DNA of 64,000 nucleotides from Geosiphon pyriformis (lineage: Eukaryota; Glomeromycota; Glomeromycetes; Archaeosporales; Geosiphonaceae). The notes beneath the pieces were generated by a model. The model did not search any database and was not told the DNA's origin. It saw nothing but the letters and a program-made list of their open reading frames with translations. This document shows, piece after piece, positions 12,790-23,510 of this stretch. The position numbers were made by a program, and so were the translations under genes. Numbering within the stretch: position 1 is the first letter of the stretch; every line of letters begins with the position of its first letter. The stretch covers positions 493,621 to 557,620 of the forward strand of contig JAAOMT010000710.1 of NCBI GenBank assembly GCA_016748015.1, written 5' to 3'.

Positions 12790-14870
12790 TAAAGGTTGGT
12801 TTGTTTTGAGATTTCCCAAATGAGGTGTTTTATTACTCTTTGTTTTATGGTTTAAAGACGTTTGAACAAGTTTAAGCTGAAAAAAAGTCTGCTTTTGTTA
12901 TAAGTTTTTCTAACTCTTCTGGGGTTGTTGGTCAGCTTTTTAAGCACTGTTTTTTGGATTTACAGATTTTGAATTGGGCCCTTTTTAATCCTTTGTAGTA
13001 TCTTGTGAGGCTGTGTGTTGGTTTTTCTAACAATTTTCTGGCTGGAATAGTGCATATTTTTTTAAACAATAATATTTTTATGGTGAACAATTTGTCTTGT
13101 GCTTTTCTTAGTCCTGACAAGTATTCTGTTTCTAGTGTTTTAGGGTCTTCTTTGTACTATGATCGGATTAATTCTTTGAAGAAATTTGGTGTAGCTTTTT
13201 GTGATAGACTTTTAAACAAATGTGGTAGAGTTCTAGATTGGCAAACATTCTAGCATTGGAAAAGACTAAATCCCAGGGGTCCTGTCCCTTCTTGGTTTGT
13301 CTTAGTATTAAAATTTTTGCATAATAAAATTCTTCTGTTGACACTGTCCAGTTGTAATTTTTTAGTAGATGTTGATAATGTTTTGCTTTCAAATCAATTT
13401 TCTGATGTTAAAAATGATCTGCTTAAGGTCTAATCAAGTTTTATTTCTGTTTTCACAAATGGTTCTTTGAAGAAATTTGGTTCTGTTGAGGTAACTGGTA
13501 GTGCTGTAGCATTTTTTTCTGAGATTGGATTAGACATTGGGGTTAGAGTAGTGGATCTTTTGTCTTCTATAATGGCTGAGTTGTAGGCTATTGTCTTGGC
13601 ATTAGAGTGTGTACTTTCTTCTTGTTTGGTGAAGATGTGTTTGGACAGCCAAGCTGCTTTAGATACATGTGTTTTGGAATTGAGATCTGATGGTCCTGAT
13701 TTTCATAATTGTTGTTGGATGAAAAGGAGGCATATTGCGAATTTGATTGTTTAAAAAAACATTTCTGTAAGCTAATTGAAGGTCAAAAGACACTCTGATA
13801 TGTTGGGTAATGTTCATGCAGATGTATTGGCATATATTTCTGCTCATTTTTTTTTGCTGCTGCCAACCAATGTACATGAACACTTTTTGACAGCCAATGA
13901 CATGCTGATTTCTGGTAATGTTCGGCACTTTGTTTAAGACATTTTTAGATCTGTGAATTGTATGCACTAAGAAATTGGTCCTGGTTCTAAGATTCTGGGT
14001 GGTTTTTCAGTTTGTAATATTGATTGGATTAGGACCATGACTGTTTGGCATCCAGATTTGGGTATACTGTTAGGTTCCACAAGTAAATATTTGGCTGGTT
14101 TGTGCTCCTATTTTATGAAAGCTGTGTATGACAAACTGTTTATTGCAGTTAGAAAGAGACTTTATAACAAGAACTATCCTGGTGTTTTGTGTTTGTATTG
14201 TGGAGAAGTTGAATTCTCTGATTATGTGTTTACATATAGCAAAGAGTCTGTCTTCCATAAAGAGATTTTTTTTGAATATGTGTCAGTTTGAAAGTCTTTG
14301 GCTGGTTTTTGTTGTCCAACTCCTTCTGTGGTCTTGATGTCTCTTTTCTTATGTGTGTTTGATGTTGGCCTATATGCTTTTTTTTGCAAGGGCTTTGTGC
14401 TCATAGAGTGGTTTAAAGAAGCTATGCAAATATTTGAGAATCACAAAAAAGCTGCCCAGATCCTGGTTGATTTTGTGTAAAATGTGGATATATATTACCA
14501 TTCTGAGTTGTGAAAATTCAGGTCCAGATTTAGAGCTAGTATGAAGAGAGACAACTTGATTAGTAACTTGGGGGTGTTACTAGTAATACATTGCAGCTCA
14601 GTGCAAGATTTATCAAATGAGACAGTTAAATTGATTGGTATTAATAATTCTTTTGGGATGAGTTTTGGTTTCCATAAGCCTTGGTTGTTTTTTTTCAGTT
14701 CAGTTAATATAATATCTGTTCATATAAGTGCGTAGTATCACCTAAATTAGTCCGAGTGACTAATCACATGTAGTAAACACATGAATCACATCTAGCTAGA
14801 GTCTATAGTCTTGACTTTGTATACTAGATAGTAATTAGACTGTACTTATTAAACTGAATAAAAAAAAATG
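12790..14870 (+). mobile_element. LINE remnant, 3' half (RT end, RNase H, zinc finger)
   Basis: Homologous to the second half of ORF2 of the full copy at 15036-21787, starting near the end of the RT domain. It is broken by many in-frame stops. Recognisable pieces: an RNase H start (FTNGSL where the full copy has YTDGSF), CLDSQAAL, and a CxxC..H..C finger (VLCLYCGEVEFSDYVF). The 3' untranslated region follows at about 14735-14860. At one site where both larger copies have a TGA (for example 20213), this remnant still has TGG (Trp, PSWFV). The insertion is 5'-truncated, as is usual for LINEs. Confidence 0.85.
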
Positions 14871-15022
14871 TTTTTATTATTAAAAATCATTTAAGTTGTA
14901 ATATTTTGTTTTGATTACAATTATAAAAATTATAAAAAAAAAAACTATAAATTTTTTTAATAATATGTTGTATTTTTTTTATTTATAATATTATTATTAA
15001 ATATTAAAATATTAAAAAATAC
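14871..15022. other. AT-rich spacer before the full LINE copy
   Basis: Almost pure A/T between the tail of the remnant and the target duplication of the next LINE. It is continuous with the AT-rich DNA to the right of that LINE. Nothing else is recognised. Confidence 0.4.
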
Positions 15023-15035
15023 AAATTAAATTAAA
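15023..15035 (+). repeat. Target site duplication, left copy
   Basis: AAATTAAATTAAA is repeated exactly at 21788-21800, just after the A-rich tail of the LINE. The sequence is simple, so chance is possible, but both positions match the element ends. Confidence 0.6.
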
Positions 15036-15104
15036 AAAACTTCTTTCTCTCCTTCATCCAAAATTCCCAAAAAAGAGTCAAGAATTTTTTTGAAAGAAGT
15101 TTTT
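15035..15104 (+). repeat. Inverted repeat at the LINE 5' end
   Basis: AAAAACTTCTTTC (15035-15047) pairs perfectly with GAAAGAAGTTTTT (15092-15104). Inside it, AAAATTC (15060-15066) can pair with GAATTTT (15082-15088). The 13-bp outer stem is conserved in the second copy (23441-23453 with 23498-23510). Its position at the extreme 5' end suggests a role in the RNA such as a structured leader, translation start or 5' processing. Confidence 0.6.
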
Positions 15105-15174
15105 TACTATTCAGTACAATAAATCAAAACCGTTTTTCGATTACGAGGCCACTGTTGGCTCTGTTATTGCTGTT

Positions 15175-16968
15175 ATGAAAAAGACTGCTAAAGTTTCTGG
15201 TTTTGAGAGTGGTTTTAAAGCGGTTGCATCAAGAAAAAAGAGGAAGAGAGGTGTGTTGGCAGAGGGTGTTGATAACGGAAGGGTTGCTGCTGAAGTTCCT
15301 GGTGTTTGTTCATGGGGTTCGGAGACTGAGGACACTACTGAGTCTGAAAGTGTTGATATGGAAAAGGAGTGTCTGGTGGAGGAAACCAGCTTTAATTATG
15401 GTAAAAGTGGAGCTCTGGCTGGTGGAGATTATGATCAGATGCCCACAAGTTCGAAGGTTAAAACCAAAAAGGCATTGGGCAAGCCATTGGGGAAAATTGA
15501 CTTTTCAAAAGATGGTAATGATGATGGTGTTCTCTCGGATGCTCCTCTTGAGCTCCCTCTTTCTGTGAGAAATTTGGTCAATGTTTCAGTTAGGAAATCA
15601 TTCACATTGGATATTGGCTTGGATAAAGTGGCCGACAAATTTTCTCAGGAAAAACTTGTGGTGGTGAGGAAGTTGTTTTCTGGAATCAATGGTTTTGGGA
15701 GGGCATCTACCCCCTCAAAATTCTCAGGGATTATCAGGGCGACATTCACTTCCGAATCGAGTCTAATGAAAGCTACTGATAAAGCTGCGAATGTGAAAAT
15801 CTTAGTAAACGCCGATCTCAAAAAAGCATCTGGGTAATCAGATCGGGCTGTGGTCATAAAAGAAATTCCGGTTGGAACATCGGCTGAGGCTGTGTGTGCT
15901 GCACTATCCGAGTTTGGAGTTATTAGGACAATCAAGATGCAGTTAATCGGGCTGTGGCAGAAGGCAGTGGTGAAATTCGAACAATTGGATCAGGCTGATT
16001 TGGCTGTAGCTGAGTGGTCTATTTTAATCGGGAAAGATGCTGTGCATGTGGCTAGAGCTGATTCAGACAAAGAAGCATGGGATGTTAGGGACCAACATAG
16101 AGTGCTGTTCTATACGTTGCCGATGGGAACCAATGCTCATGATATCTGGGACTTTGTTAGATCTGTGGGTGGAAAAACGTGCATCATTGATCGTCATTCT
16201 GTTACGTATGCTCGGGCCAGGTGTGCTGTTGTTTGTTTCGACTCTGCTGAATTATTGGATGCTGCTGTGGGAACCACGCCAGTACTCAGGGACACCAATC
16301 TCTGCTGGTCTTATCTTATTTCTGCTAGATGCACCAAGTGTGAGAAATTGGGTCACACGTCATTGGGTTGTGCAGTTGGTGGGAAATTGTTTTCTAGTAG
16401 TTCACTGTGTAGGGTTTTCTTGGATACAGATAAAAGCAGGCTGGCAACCATCTATGCCAAACACTTGGCTCCGGTTGCCCGTCCAGTCTCTTTTGGTGGT
16501 CTCTCTTGGGCAAAGGTTGCTCGCGGGTCTTTTTTGTTCCCCCTCTCTGGTCAGAATGTTGTGGTAACAAATGGCTCCTTTTCAGAAATGAAGCCGTCCC
16601 AACCAGTTACAATAGAAGTCAACGATAGGTTCGCCGCTCTTGAGCGCAGTCTCGCCAGCCTCGCGGAGCAAGTTGGTAAGCTGGCTAAGAGGTTGGATGC
16701 ACTCGGGCCAATGGTTTCCCAGCCTAGCCCTGGATGTCAGCTGTTGGTGACCCCTTCATCACAGGATCAAAGGGCAGATGTAGTGATGAGTGAGAGTTTG
16801 AGTGTGTCCACTAGTGGTGGGAATGTCGCGGGAGCGGTGTCTTTTGATATGTCTTCGGTGTCTAAGCTGGAAAACAGCATGAAGTGTCTAATGGAAATGG
16901 TTCTGGGTCTTTCGGCCAAAGTGGACAGTTTAGGTGCATTTTCGGTATTTCTACCTCTTACTCAATGA
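15175..16968 (+). pseudogene. LINE ORF1, nucleic-acid-binding Gag-like protein (one stop)
   Basis: Binds the element RNA and forms the particle with ORF2 protein. The frame runs from ATG 15175 to TGA 16966-16968 and is broken once, by TAA at 15835-15837. A zinc knuckle of form CxxCxxxGHxxxxC (CTKCEKLGHTSLGC) lies at about 16330-16375, followed by a likely coiled region (LERSLASLAEQVGKLAKRL). The same frame is open upstream of the ATG back to 15094, and that upstream part is conserved in the second copy, where the ATG reads ATA. The true start may thus lie elsewhere. The stop overlaps the ORF2 start (ATGA). Confidence 0.85.
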
Positions 16969-19900
16969 GCAGTTTAGTCTGGAAAGTTGCTATGTGCAAT
17001 GTCAGTGACATGAACAATCCCACTAAGCAAAAAGACATTATTAGGTGGCATAAGGAAATGAACAATTTAGTCTTTATCATTACTAAAACGAAATTAAAGA
17101 GTAGGGTTCGTCTGTGAATTGCAGACAAGTTCAACAGTGTCCGAGTGTTCACTTCTGGTTTGGACTCTGGTCACTTGGGTGCAGGTGTTGCTGTTATCAT
17201 GAATGTTTCTTTGGCTTGTTATGTGTGCAAGGTTTTTGAGGTGCCTGGTCGGCTCCTTTCCATTAAATTACTTTTTAAGAGTAAACTTTCTGTGTCAATT
17301 TTGGGGCTTTATGTTGGTGCTTCTTTAGTGGTTCGGTTTTCTCAAGCTGGTGAAATCAATTCTCTCATTGCAAAAACTGTCAATGAATCTTCTTTCATCA
17401 TTCTCGGTGGCGATTTTAATAAAGACGGCTCTCATAAAAGTGCAAGTTTCAAAAGATGCTTTGATTTGGGTCTGGTCAATTCTTTAGTTGGCAGCCTGGC
17501 TGCAAAAATGCCCACTTGGGAAAATTCTAGAGGCATTAAGAAAACAATTGATTACGTGTTTGTCTCCTCAAGTCTTGTCAATGCGATAGTGCGTCGTGAG
17601 ATTTTGAATGTCAGTGAGCATTTTAACACAGACCATCAAGCTGTTTCAGTGGATTTGGGTCTGAGTGGGCTCTTGGATATGCGTTTGAATTCTCTTCGCA
17701 AGCAAGCGAATAAAGATCATTGGAAGTTTGACGTCAAAAGTGCCAATGAAGCTAAGTGGTTGGAGTTCAGGAATGCCTCAGCTGCTAATGTCTCTATGTT
17801 CTCGGATGCTTTCGGTGTGGCAGTAAAATTTTCAGATGTGGACGCTATGTGGGACATTGTTCGCAAGATTATGGTTCTCTTAGCGGGTGGTATATTTAAG
17901 AAAAAATGGTTCAAAGGTTTTGATGGCATGTTTACTAAGACTTCTTCTAGGTTTCACAAGCTGGAGCTGCTGGTTTCTAAGTTGGTCAAGGCTTCACGTT
18001 TGGCTTCTAGTGATGGTTTTGCTTCTTTGTTGGAGGTGTGACACAGACTCGACTCCCCTGGTGCATCGGTGGTTAAGTCTCTGTTTCTTTCAGGTTTTAA
18101 TTTTGATCTTATTCGCTCTGCACTGGCCAAAGCTAGAAAATCATACTGCTCCTTCAAGTTAGCGGAATCCAAGTGCGCTGAGGAATCCTCGATCAAGCAA
18201 GCTATTGGTAAGAGAATGGAGAGTTTTGAGCTGAACAAGGGTCACACCATTAGGAGTGTTTTGGAGTGTCCTCTTCACAAGGTGGTTCTGGATCATTTGG
18301 TTGTAGAAGATGAGTTGATTTTAGAGCCTGATTTGGTTAAGTCTAAGGTGGACGAAATTATGGAGGGATGGACCAGAAAACGTGAGGTGGTGTCTGACTT
18401 ATCTGAGGATTGGGCCCGTCAATATTGGCCTCTGGATTACATATTCGATGGTGCTTTCTCTGATGTCATGTGTTTGATTAGTTTTGATGAGTTGTTAACT
18501 GTTGTTAAGGATCTTCCTGATAGAAAAGCGGCTGGTTTTTCTGGTATCTCCAATGAATTATGGAAACATTGTGACAAATCTGTTTTGAATATGCTTTTGG
18601 TGCTCTTGAATTTCTGTTTGGTTGGTGAGTTGGTCCCTGGGTCTTGGAGAAAAGCTTGGGTTTCGATGATTCTTAAACCATATGAATGGGAGGGAGTTCT
18701 CACGAACACCCATTCTATAGCTTTAATTGAAACGGCCTGCAAGATTCTCTCCAAGATCCTTTCGGATAGAATCTCTCTGGCTTGCAGCACTTTTGATGTT
18801 CTTCGTGGGGACAATTTTTCGGTTTTGAAGGGTACAATGACTCAATCTCCCATTTTTGCTATCAGTTCTGTGGTTGAGAATGCCTTGGAAAAGAACCGTG
18901 AACTTTGGCTGGTTTTACAGAACATGCGCAAGGCTTATGACTCGGTTGGTTGGGAACATCTTAGAAGGAGTCTAGTCAAGATCAAAATGTGTAACAGGTT
19001 TATTAGATTTTTTGGCAGTATTCACAATGGTTGTGTCAACAAAGTAATGATTGACTTTGGCTTGACTGATGGATATTGTGTCCACGATGGGCTGGATCAA
19101 GGGGAAGTTTTCTCGCCTCTTCTCTGGCGTATTTTTTATGATTCACTTTTGTGTGAGGTCAAGAGACAGATAGTGTGTATGGCTACAGGTTGAATTCTCA
19201 TTTCATATCAAGGACTGGCCGGGTGGATCCTCGAGCTGGGCTGTCTTCATTTCTTGCTGCTGGCACTTTTGTCAATGATACTATCTGGGTTGGTAGCAGC
19301 CAGGCTGCTACACAATGCATCCTTGATGTTGCTAGCGAGTTTTTTAGGTTTAACAATATTTCTATAAACAATGACAAAACGGTGGCCATCCCCATCAATT
19401 GCCGGGTGTTGGATCCTTATTTGACTATCAGTGGGACACCTATTTCCATTGCCAAAAGAGGGGAATTTCATTGCTATTTGGGTATTTTTTTGTCTTCTGA
19501 GGGTCTTTTGAAGCCCAGCTTGGCTAAGGCCCAGGCTGATGTACGGTTCTTTGCGAATCTTGTTTTAAAAAAGGCAATTTCGGACAAACAGTGTGCATAT
19601 TTGGTGTCTGCAGTTCTTTTCCCTATCATCAGCTATAGGACTCAGTTCAGTTTCGTTTCTGTTGGTGTTTGTAGTAAATGGGATGCTCTGGTTTGCAAGG
19701 TCTTAAAGTCCAAGTCTGGGTTGCCACATGATTTCCCTAGTGACGCACTTCATCACCCCTCTTTGTACAATTTAAAAACTTTCGAATAGATACAGGCTGA
19801 AAGTAAATCGGCCTCCGTTGTTGCTTTTGCGAATTCTACTGGTGTTTTGGGTCACTTGTTTTCTCATAGGTCTCATGACCTTCAGGTTCTCAGCTGGTGT

Positions 19901-21652
19901 CCTCGTCATCCTTTGCTGTTTCCGGTTCATGTTGGTGTTGGTCCCTCGGATAATTTTTTGGTGGGTGTGGTTCGCATTTTTTCTGGGTGTGATTTGTCTT
20001 TGGGAGGTCCTCTGGATTGTGCTTTTCGTCGTCGGTGTGGTACTTCTATGTCTTTGGTTCTTGGTGAATCCTGTTTTTTCAAGTGCATCTCTTTGCTCAG
20101 ACGTTATAGAATTGCTTTCGTGGAACAGCTTTGTGACCATAATAATGATGTTTTCAGTTGGGGTACCTTCAAACGCTGGAAGAGGCTAGACCCTCGTGGC
20201 CCAGTCCCTTTCTGATTTGATCTTTCCATTCGCTTTCTTGGTGGTGTTGTTCCTCTCTCCTCAAGTTCTTCTTTGGTAGATAGTCAAGCTATGTCTGATA
20301 TTCGTCTTTCTCATAATTTTGGTGTAATTTATGACACTTTGCCAACCATTGATGCTGCCCACCTTTCTGTGTATACAGATGGGTCTTTTTCTGGTCTGGG
20401 CACTGCTGACATGAGAGCAGATGCTGCCGCTTTTTTTGAGGACATTAACTTGGGTTTGGGTGTTGGGGTGTTTGGTTTGGTTTCTTCTACTCTGATGGAA
20501 CTGCAGGCCATAGCTTTGGCCCTTGAGTGTGTTCCTTTTTCTCGTTCGATTGACTTGTTCTCGGATAGCCAGGCTGCTTTAGATGCATGTAGATCGGAGT
20601 CTTCGCTGGTTCATCTGGATTTCAGGAACCGTTGTTGGATCAAGCGTTGTCACATTGCCACCGTTATTCGTCAAAAGAATTTGGATGTGAATTGGGTTAA
20701 GGTGAAAGGTCATTCAGGTGTCTCAGGCAACGAGCATGCTGATAAGCTTGCCAAGAGTGCTGCTCGCTCTGCTTGGCGCCTACCTCATTTAGTCAGTGAA
20801 CGTTTTCTATGTGCTGGTGGCACGGCAATTTCTGGTAATTCTAGACACTTTGTTCGTGATGTTTTCTGGTTATTTCACCGAGCTCGTTGGGAGATTGGAG
20901 TGGGTTCTTGTGTTATAGATAATAGTTTGCGTGCTGATGTCAATTGGTCTATGTCTTCTATGGTGTGGCACCCCAATTTTCACTTGGCATCTAGTTTTAC
21001 CAGCATGCGCACGGCGGGATGTCATACTTACTTTATGAAGGCTCTCTATCATCGGCTTCCTGTTGTTGTGCACAAGCGTTTATATGACAGGAGTTATCCC
21101 AGTGTGGTCTGTCTGTTTTGTGGTGATGTTGAGACCTCGGATCATGTTTTTTCATGTCCTCAGGATGCCGTTGGCTGTGCTCGTTTGTTGGGCACACATG
21201 CTTCAACTTGGGAGGCTCTTTCTGGCCTTTCTCGCTCTTCTTCATGTGTCTTACAGGCCTTAGCTTCTTGTGTTTCTGAGGTTAGAGTTAGTGTTGCTCT
21301 GTGTAAGGGTTTTGTTTTTGATGAATGGTTTCATAAGTCTATCTCGGTCTTTAAAGATTCTAGGGAGGGTGCTAAAAGGATTGTGAGCTTTGTGCATGAG
21401 TTTTGTTTAGCATTTCGGGATGATGTTTGGTTGGTCTGGGCCAGACACCAAGCGTTTATGGAGAAGCATGGTTTGATTCCAAGTGATGGCTCCATTCCTG
21501 CTTCGGTTTCTGGTTTGTCTAAGATGCTTTCGGCTGGTGTGGTCAGATTGCTGGAGGTGGCTGAGGCATTTGGTGTTGGTTTTGGGTTTCGTAAATTTTG
21601 TCCATTTTTTTCAGGTATTGGAGATTTGGTTTCTGTGCATATAAGTATATAG
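16965..21652 (+). pseudogene. LINE ORF2: endonuclease, reverse transcriptase, RNase H, zinc finger (broken)
   Basis: Domains in order: EEP-type endonuclease (about 16965-17690; GGDFN and TDH motifs present), reverse transcriptase (about 18300-19800; QGEVFSPLLW is the B motif), RNase H (about 20360-20770; YTDGS, MELQA, SDSQ and the NEHAD Asp all kept), and a terminal CxxC..H..C finger (CLFCGDVETSDHVFSC, about 21108-21160). Lesions: TGA at 17115 and 18039, a one-base deletion near 19170, TAG at 19787, TGA at 20213. The endonuclease ETK motif reads TKT (Lys codon 17085). RT motif A reads QNMRKAYD (Asn codon 18921) and motif C reads FVNDT (Asn codon 19274), where the family has Asp. Start chosen at ATG 16965, which overlaps the ORF1 stop. 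Confidence 0.9.
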
Positions 21653-21787
21653 TGTAGTCCTGACTGGCCCGAGTGGCTGGTCACGTGTAGAAAGTGCATG
21701 ATTCGCACCTAGTTTAGATCATTTGTATGATGTATAGCACTAGGTCGCGTTTGGATCTCACTTATTAAAATATAAAAAAAAAAAAAA
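21653..21787 (+). other. LINE 3' untranslated region with hairpin and A-rich tail
   Basis: About 120 bases conserved in all LINE copies of the window. A hairpin is visible at 21708-21744: CCTAGT pairs with ACTAGG, and inside it ATCAT pairs with ATGAT. LINE RTs often recognise such 3' structures to start reverse transcription; here that role is inferred. The tail is mainly A. Confidence 0.6.
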
Positions 21788-21800
21788 AAATTAAATTAAA
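21788..21800 (+). repeat. Target site duplication, right copy
   Basis: Exact repeat of 15023-15035, placed directly after the LINE tail. Confidence 0.6.
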
Positions 21801-22899
21801 CTTAACAAATTTCTAAGCTTGTATAATAAAAAATAATTGTATTTAAAATATTAAAATATTATAAGTGTTTTATTATAAGCATTAAATTTTTTTATAATAA
21901 ACAATTTTTAAAAAATTAAAAAGCTTCTTTTAAATTAGATATTTCCAAATTTAATTGTTTTTTTAAGAATTATAAAATACTAAATTAATAAAAATTATTA
22001 ATTAATAGATATTTTTGTTAATTTTATTTAACTTGATAGATTGTACTCTGGTAAAAATCTTGCTATAGTATTTGTAAAGTATTATAAAAAACTTAATATT
22101 TTTATTAAAATATATTAATATTAAATTTTTTATTATATTTTTATTTACTTTTAATTTTTTTAATTTTTATATATATTATAAATAATATCTTAAATAACAC
22201 TTTTTTTTGGCTATTATGTGTTATTTTTTTTTATAGCTATAATAAAACAAAGAATTAATTTTATTAATAAAAGTATAAACTTGATTATTTATAATTATAA
22301 ACATTAATAAATATAAATTTATTTAAAAATTTTATGGTTTTAAATAATTTAAATAATTTTTTTATTATTAAAAACTTACATATATTATTTATAAAAAAAT
22401 AATAATAGCAAAAATAGAAAATGTTAGTATTTTAAAAATTTGCTTTATTAAATATTCTGATAATAATAAAAATAACTTTTTTTTTAATTAAAAATTTTTA
22501 TATATATTTTTTTTTAATTAATAGTTGAAGTTATTTGCATAATAATATTTATTTGCCCAAAACTCGAATTCTTAAAACTTATAATTATAGTATCTATATG
22601 ACTAGTATTATTTTTTACAGATCAAAAAAATTATTAATAATAAAACAAAGCTTTAAAATAATTAAATGTTTAATACTTATTAATAATAAACCGAAATTTT
22701 ATTTTTATTTATTATAATTTATAATTCTTTTATAAATTAAAATTATTTTTTTATTGGCCAAAAATCTAATAAAATTTTATATAACTAATAATAAGTCAAG
22801 TTAAGTTATAGATTATTAAACTTAATTCAATTTTTTAAAAATAAAAATTTTTTAAATTAAATCTAAGCCAGATTAAGACTTGACTTAATTCGATTTATT
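21801..22899. other. AT-rich DNA without recognisable genes
   Basis: Extremely AT-rich with only short chance frames. Its right end grades into the LINE fossil. It may be further fossil sequence too eroded to align by eye. Confidence 0.4.
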
Positions 22900-23440
22900 A
22901 AAAATTTTATTCTAAATAAAATTATATATCATTTATTTTTGTATGACTTAAAAATATTTATACAAGTACAAATAAAAAATAAGATGATTTTAATAATATT
23001 TTTTTTAAATACTAATAGAATTTTAGATTATTTGTTTAATTATAAGTTTTTAGATTTACAAGTTTTAGGTTAATTTTTTAAACATCTATTAAATAATTTT
23101 TTGGTTAAGATTGTTAAGATTTTTTGTGATTATAATATTTTTTTTTAATAATAATTTGGTTTTTGTATATTATTTTTCTAATAATATTTCAGTATTTTTT
23201 GTTTTAAAAGAATTGATTTTTTTTAATATTTTTTATTTATTTAAAATATTTTACATTGCTTTTGTTAAACAACTTTATATTAAAAAAGAACTTGTTTTTG
23301 ATTAAAAAAGTTTTTATTATTAAAAAAAATTGGATTCATGAAGTTTAATTTTTTATTGATTTTTTTATTAGTGATTTATTTAAATAGTAATGTCTTTTAA
23401 TATATTGTTATATCTTTGACTAATAATTTTTATATAATAT
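22900..23440 (+). mobile_element. AT-converted LINE fossil, left part (split by next LINE)
   Basis: No frames, but it aligns with the linker between RT and RNase H of the full copy at about 19870-20335. TAATTTTTTGGTTAAGATTG follows TAATTTTTTGGTGGGTGTGG; CATTGCTTTTGTTAAACAAC follows AATTGCTTTCGTGGAACAGC. The alignment breaks exactly where the second LINE copy begins and resumes after it at about 30190. The left border is approximate. Confidence 0.65.
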
Positions 23441-23510
23441 AAAAACTTCTTTCTCTCCTTCATCCAAAATTCCCAAAAAAGAGCCAAAAGTTTTTTTGAA
23501 AGAAGTTTTT

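Larger units (their letters stand above)
15036..21787 (+). mobile_element. Near full-length LINE (RNase H-containing, I/Tad-like), inactivated
   Basis: A non-LTR retrotransposon of 6.75 kb with a 5' untranslated region holding an inverted repeat, ORF1 (zinc-knuckle protein), ORF2 (endonuclease, RT, RNase H, zinc finger), a short 3' untranslated region with a hairpin, and an A-rich tail. It is flanked by 13-bp target duplications. The decay is moderate: one stop in ORF1; four stops plus a one-base deletion in ORF2; catalytic residues replaced in endonuclease and RT. It is less decayed and richer in CpG than the copy at 23441-30185. Confidence 0.93.
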
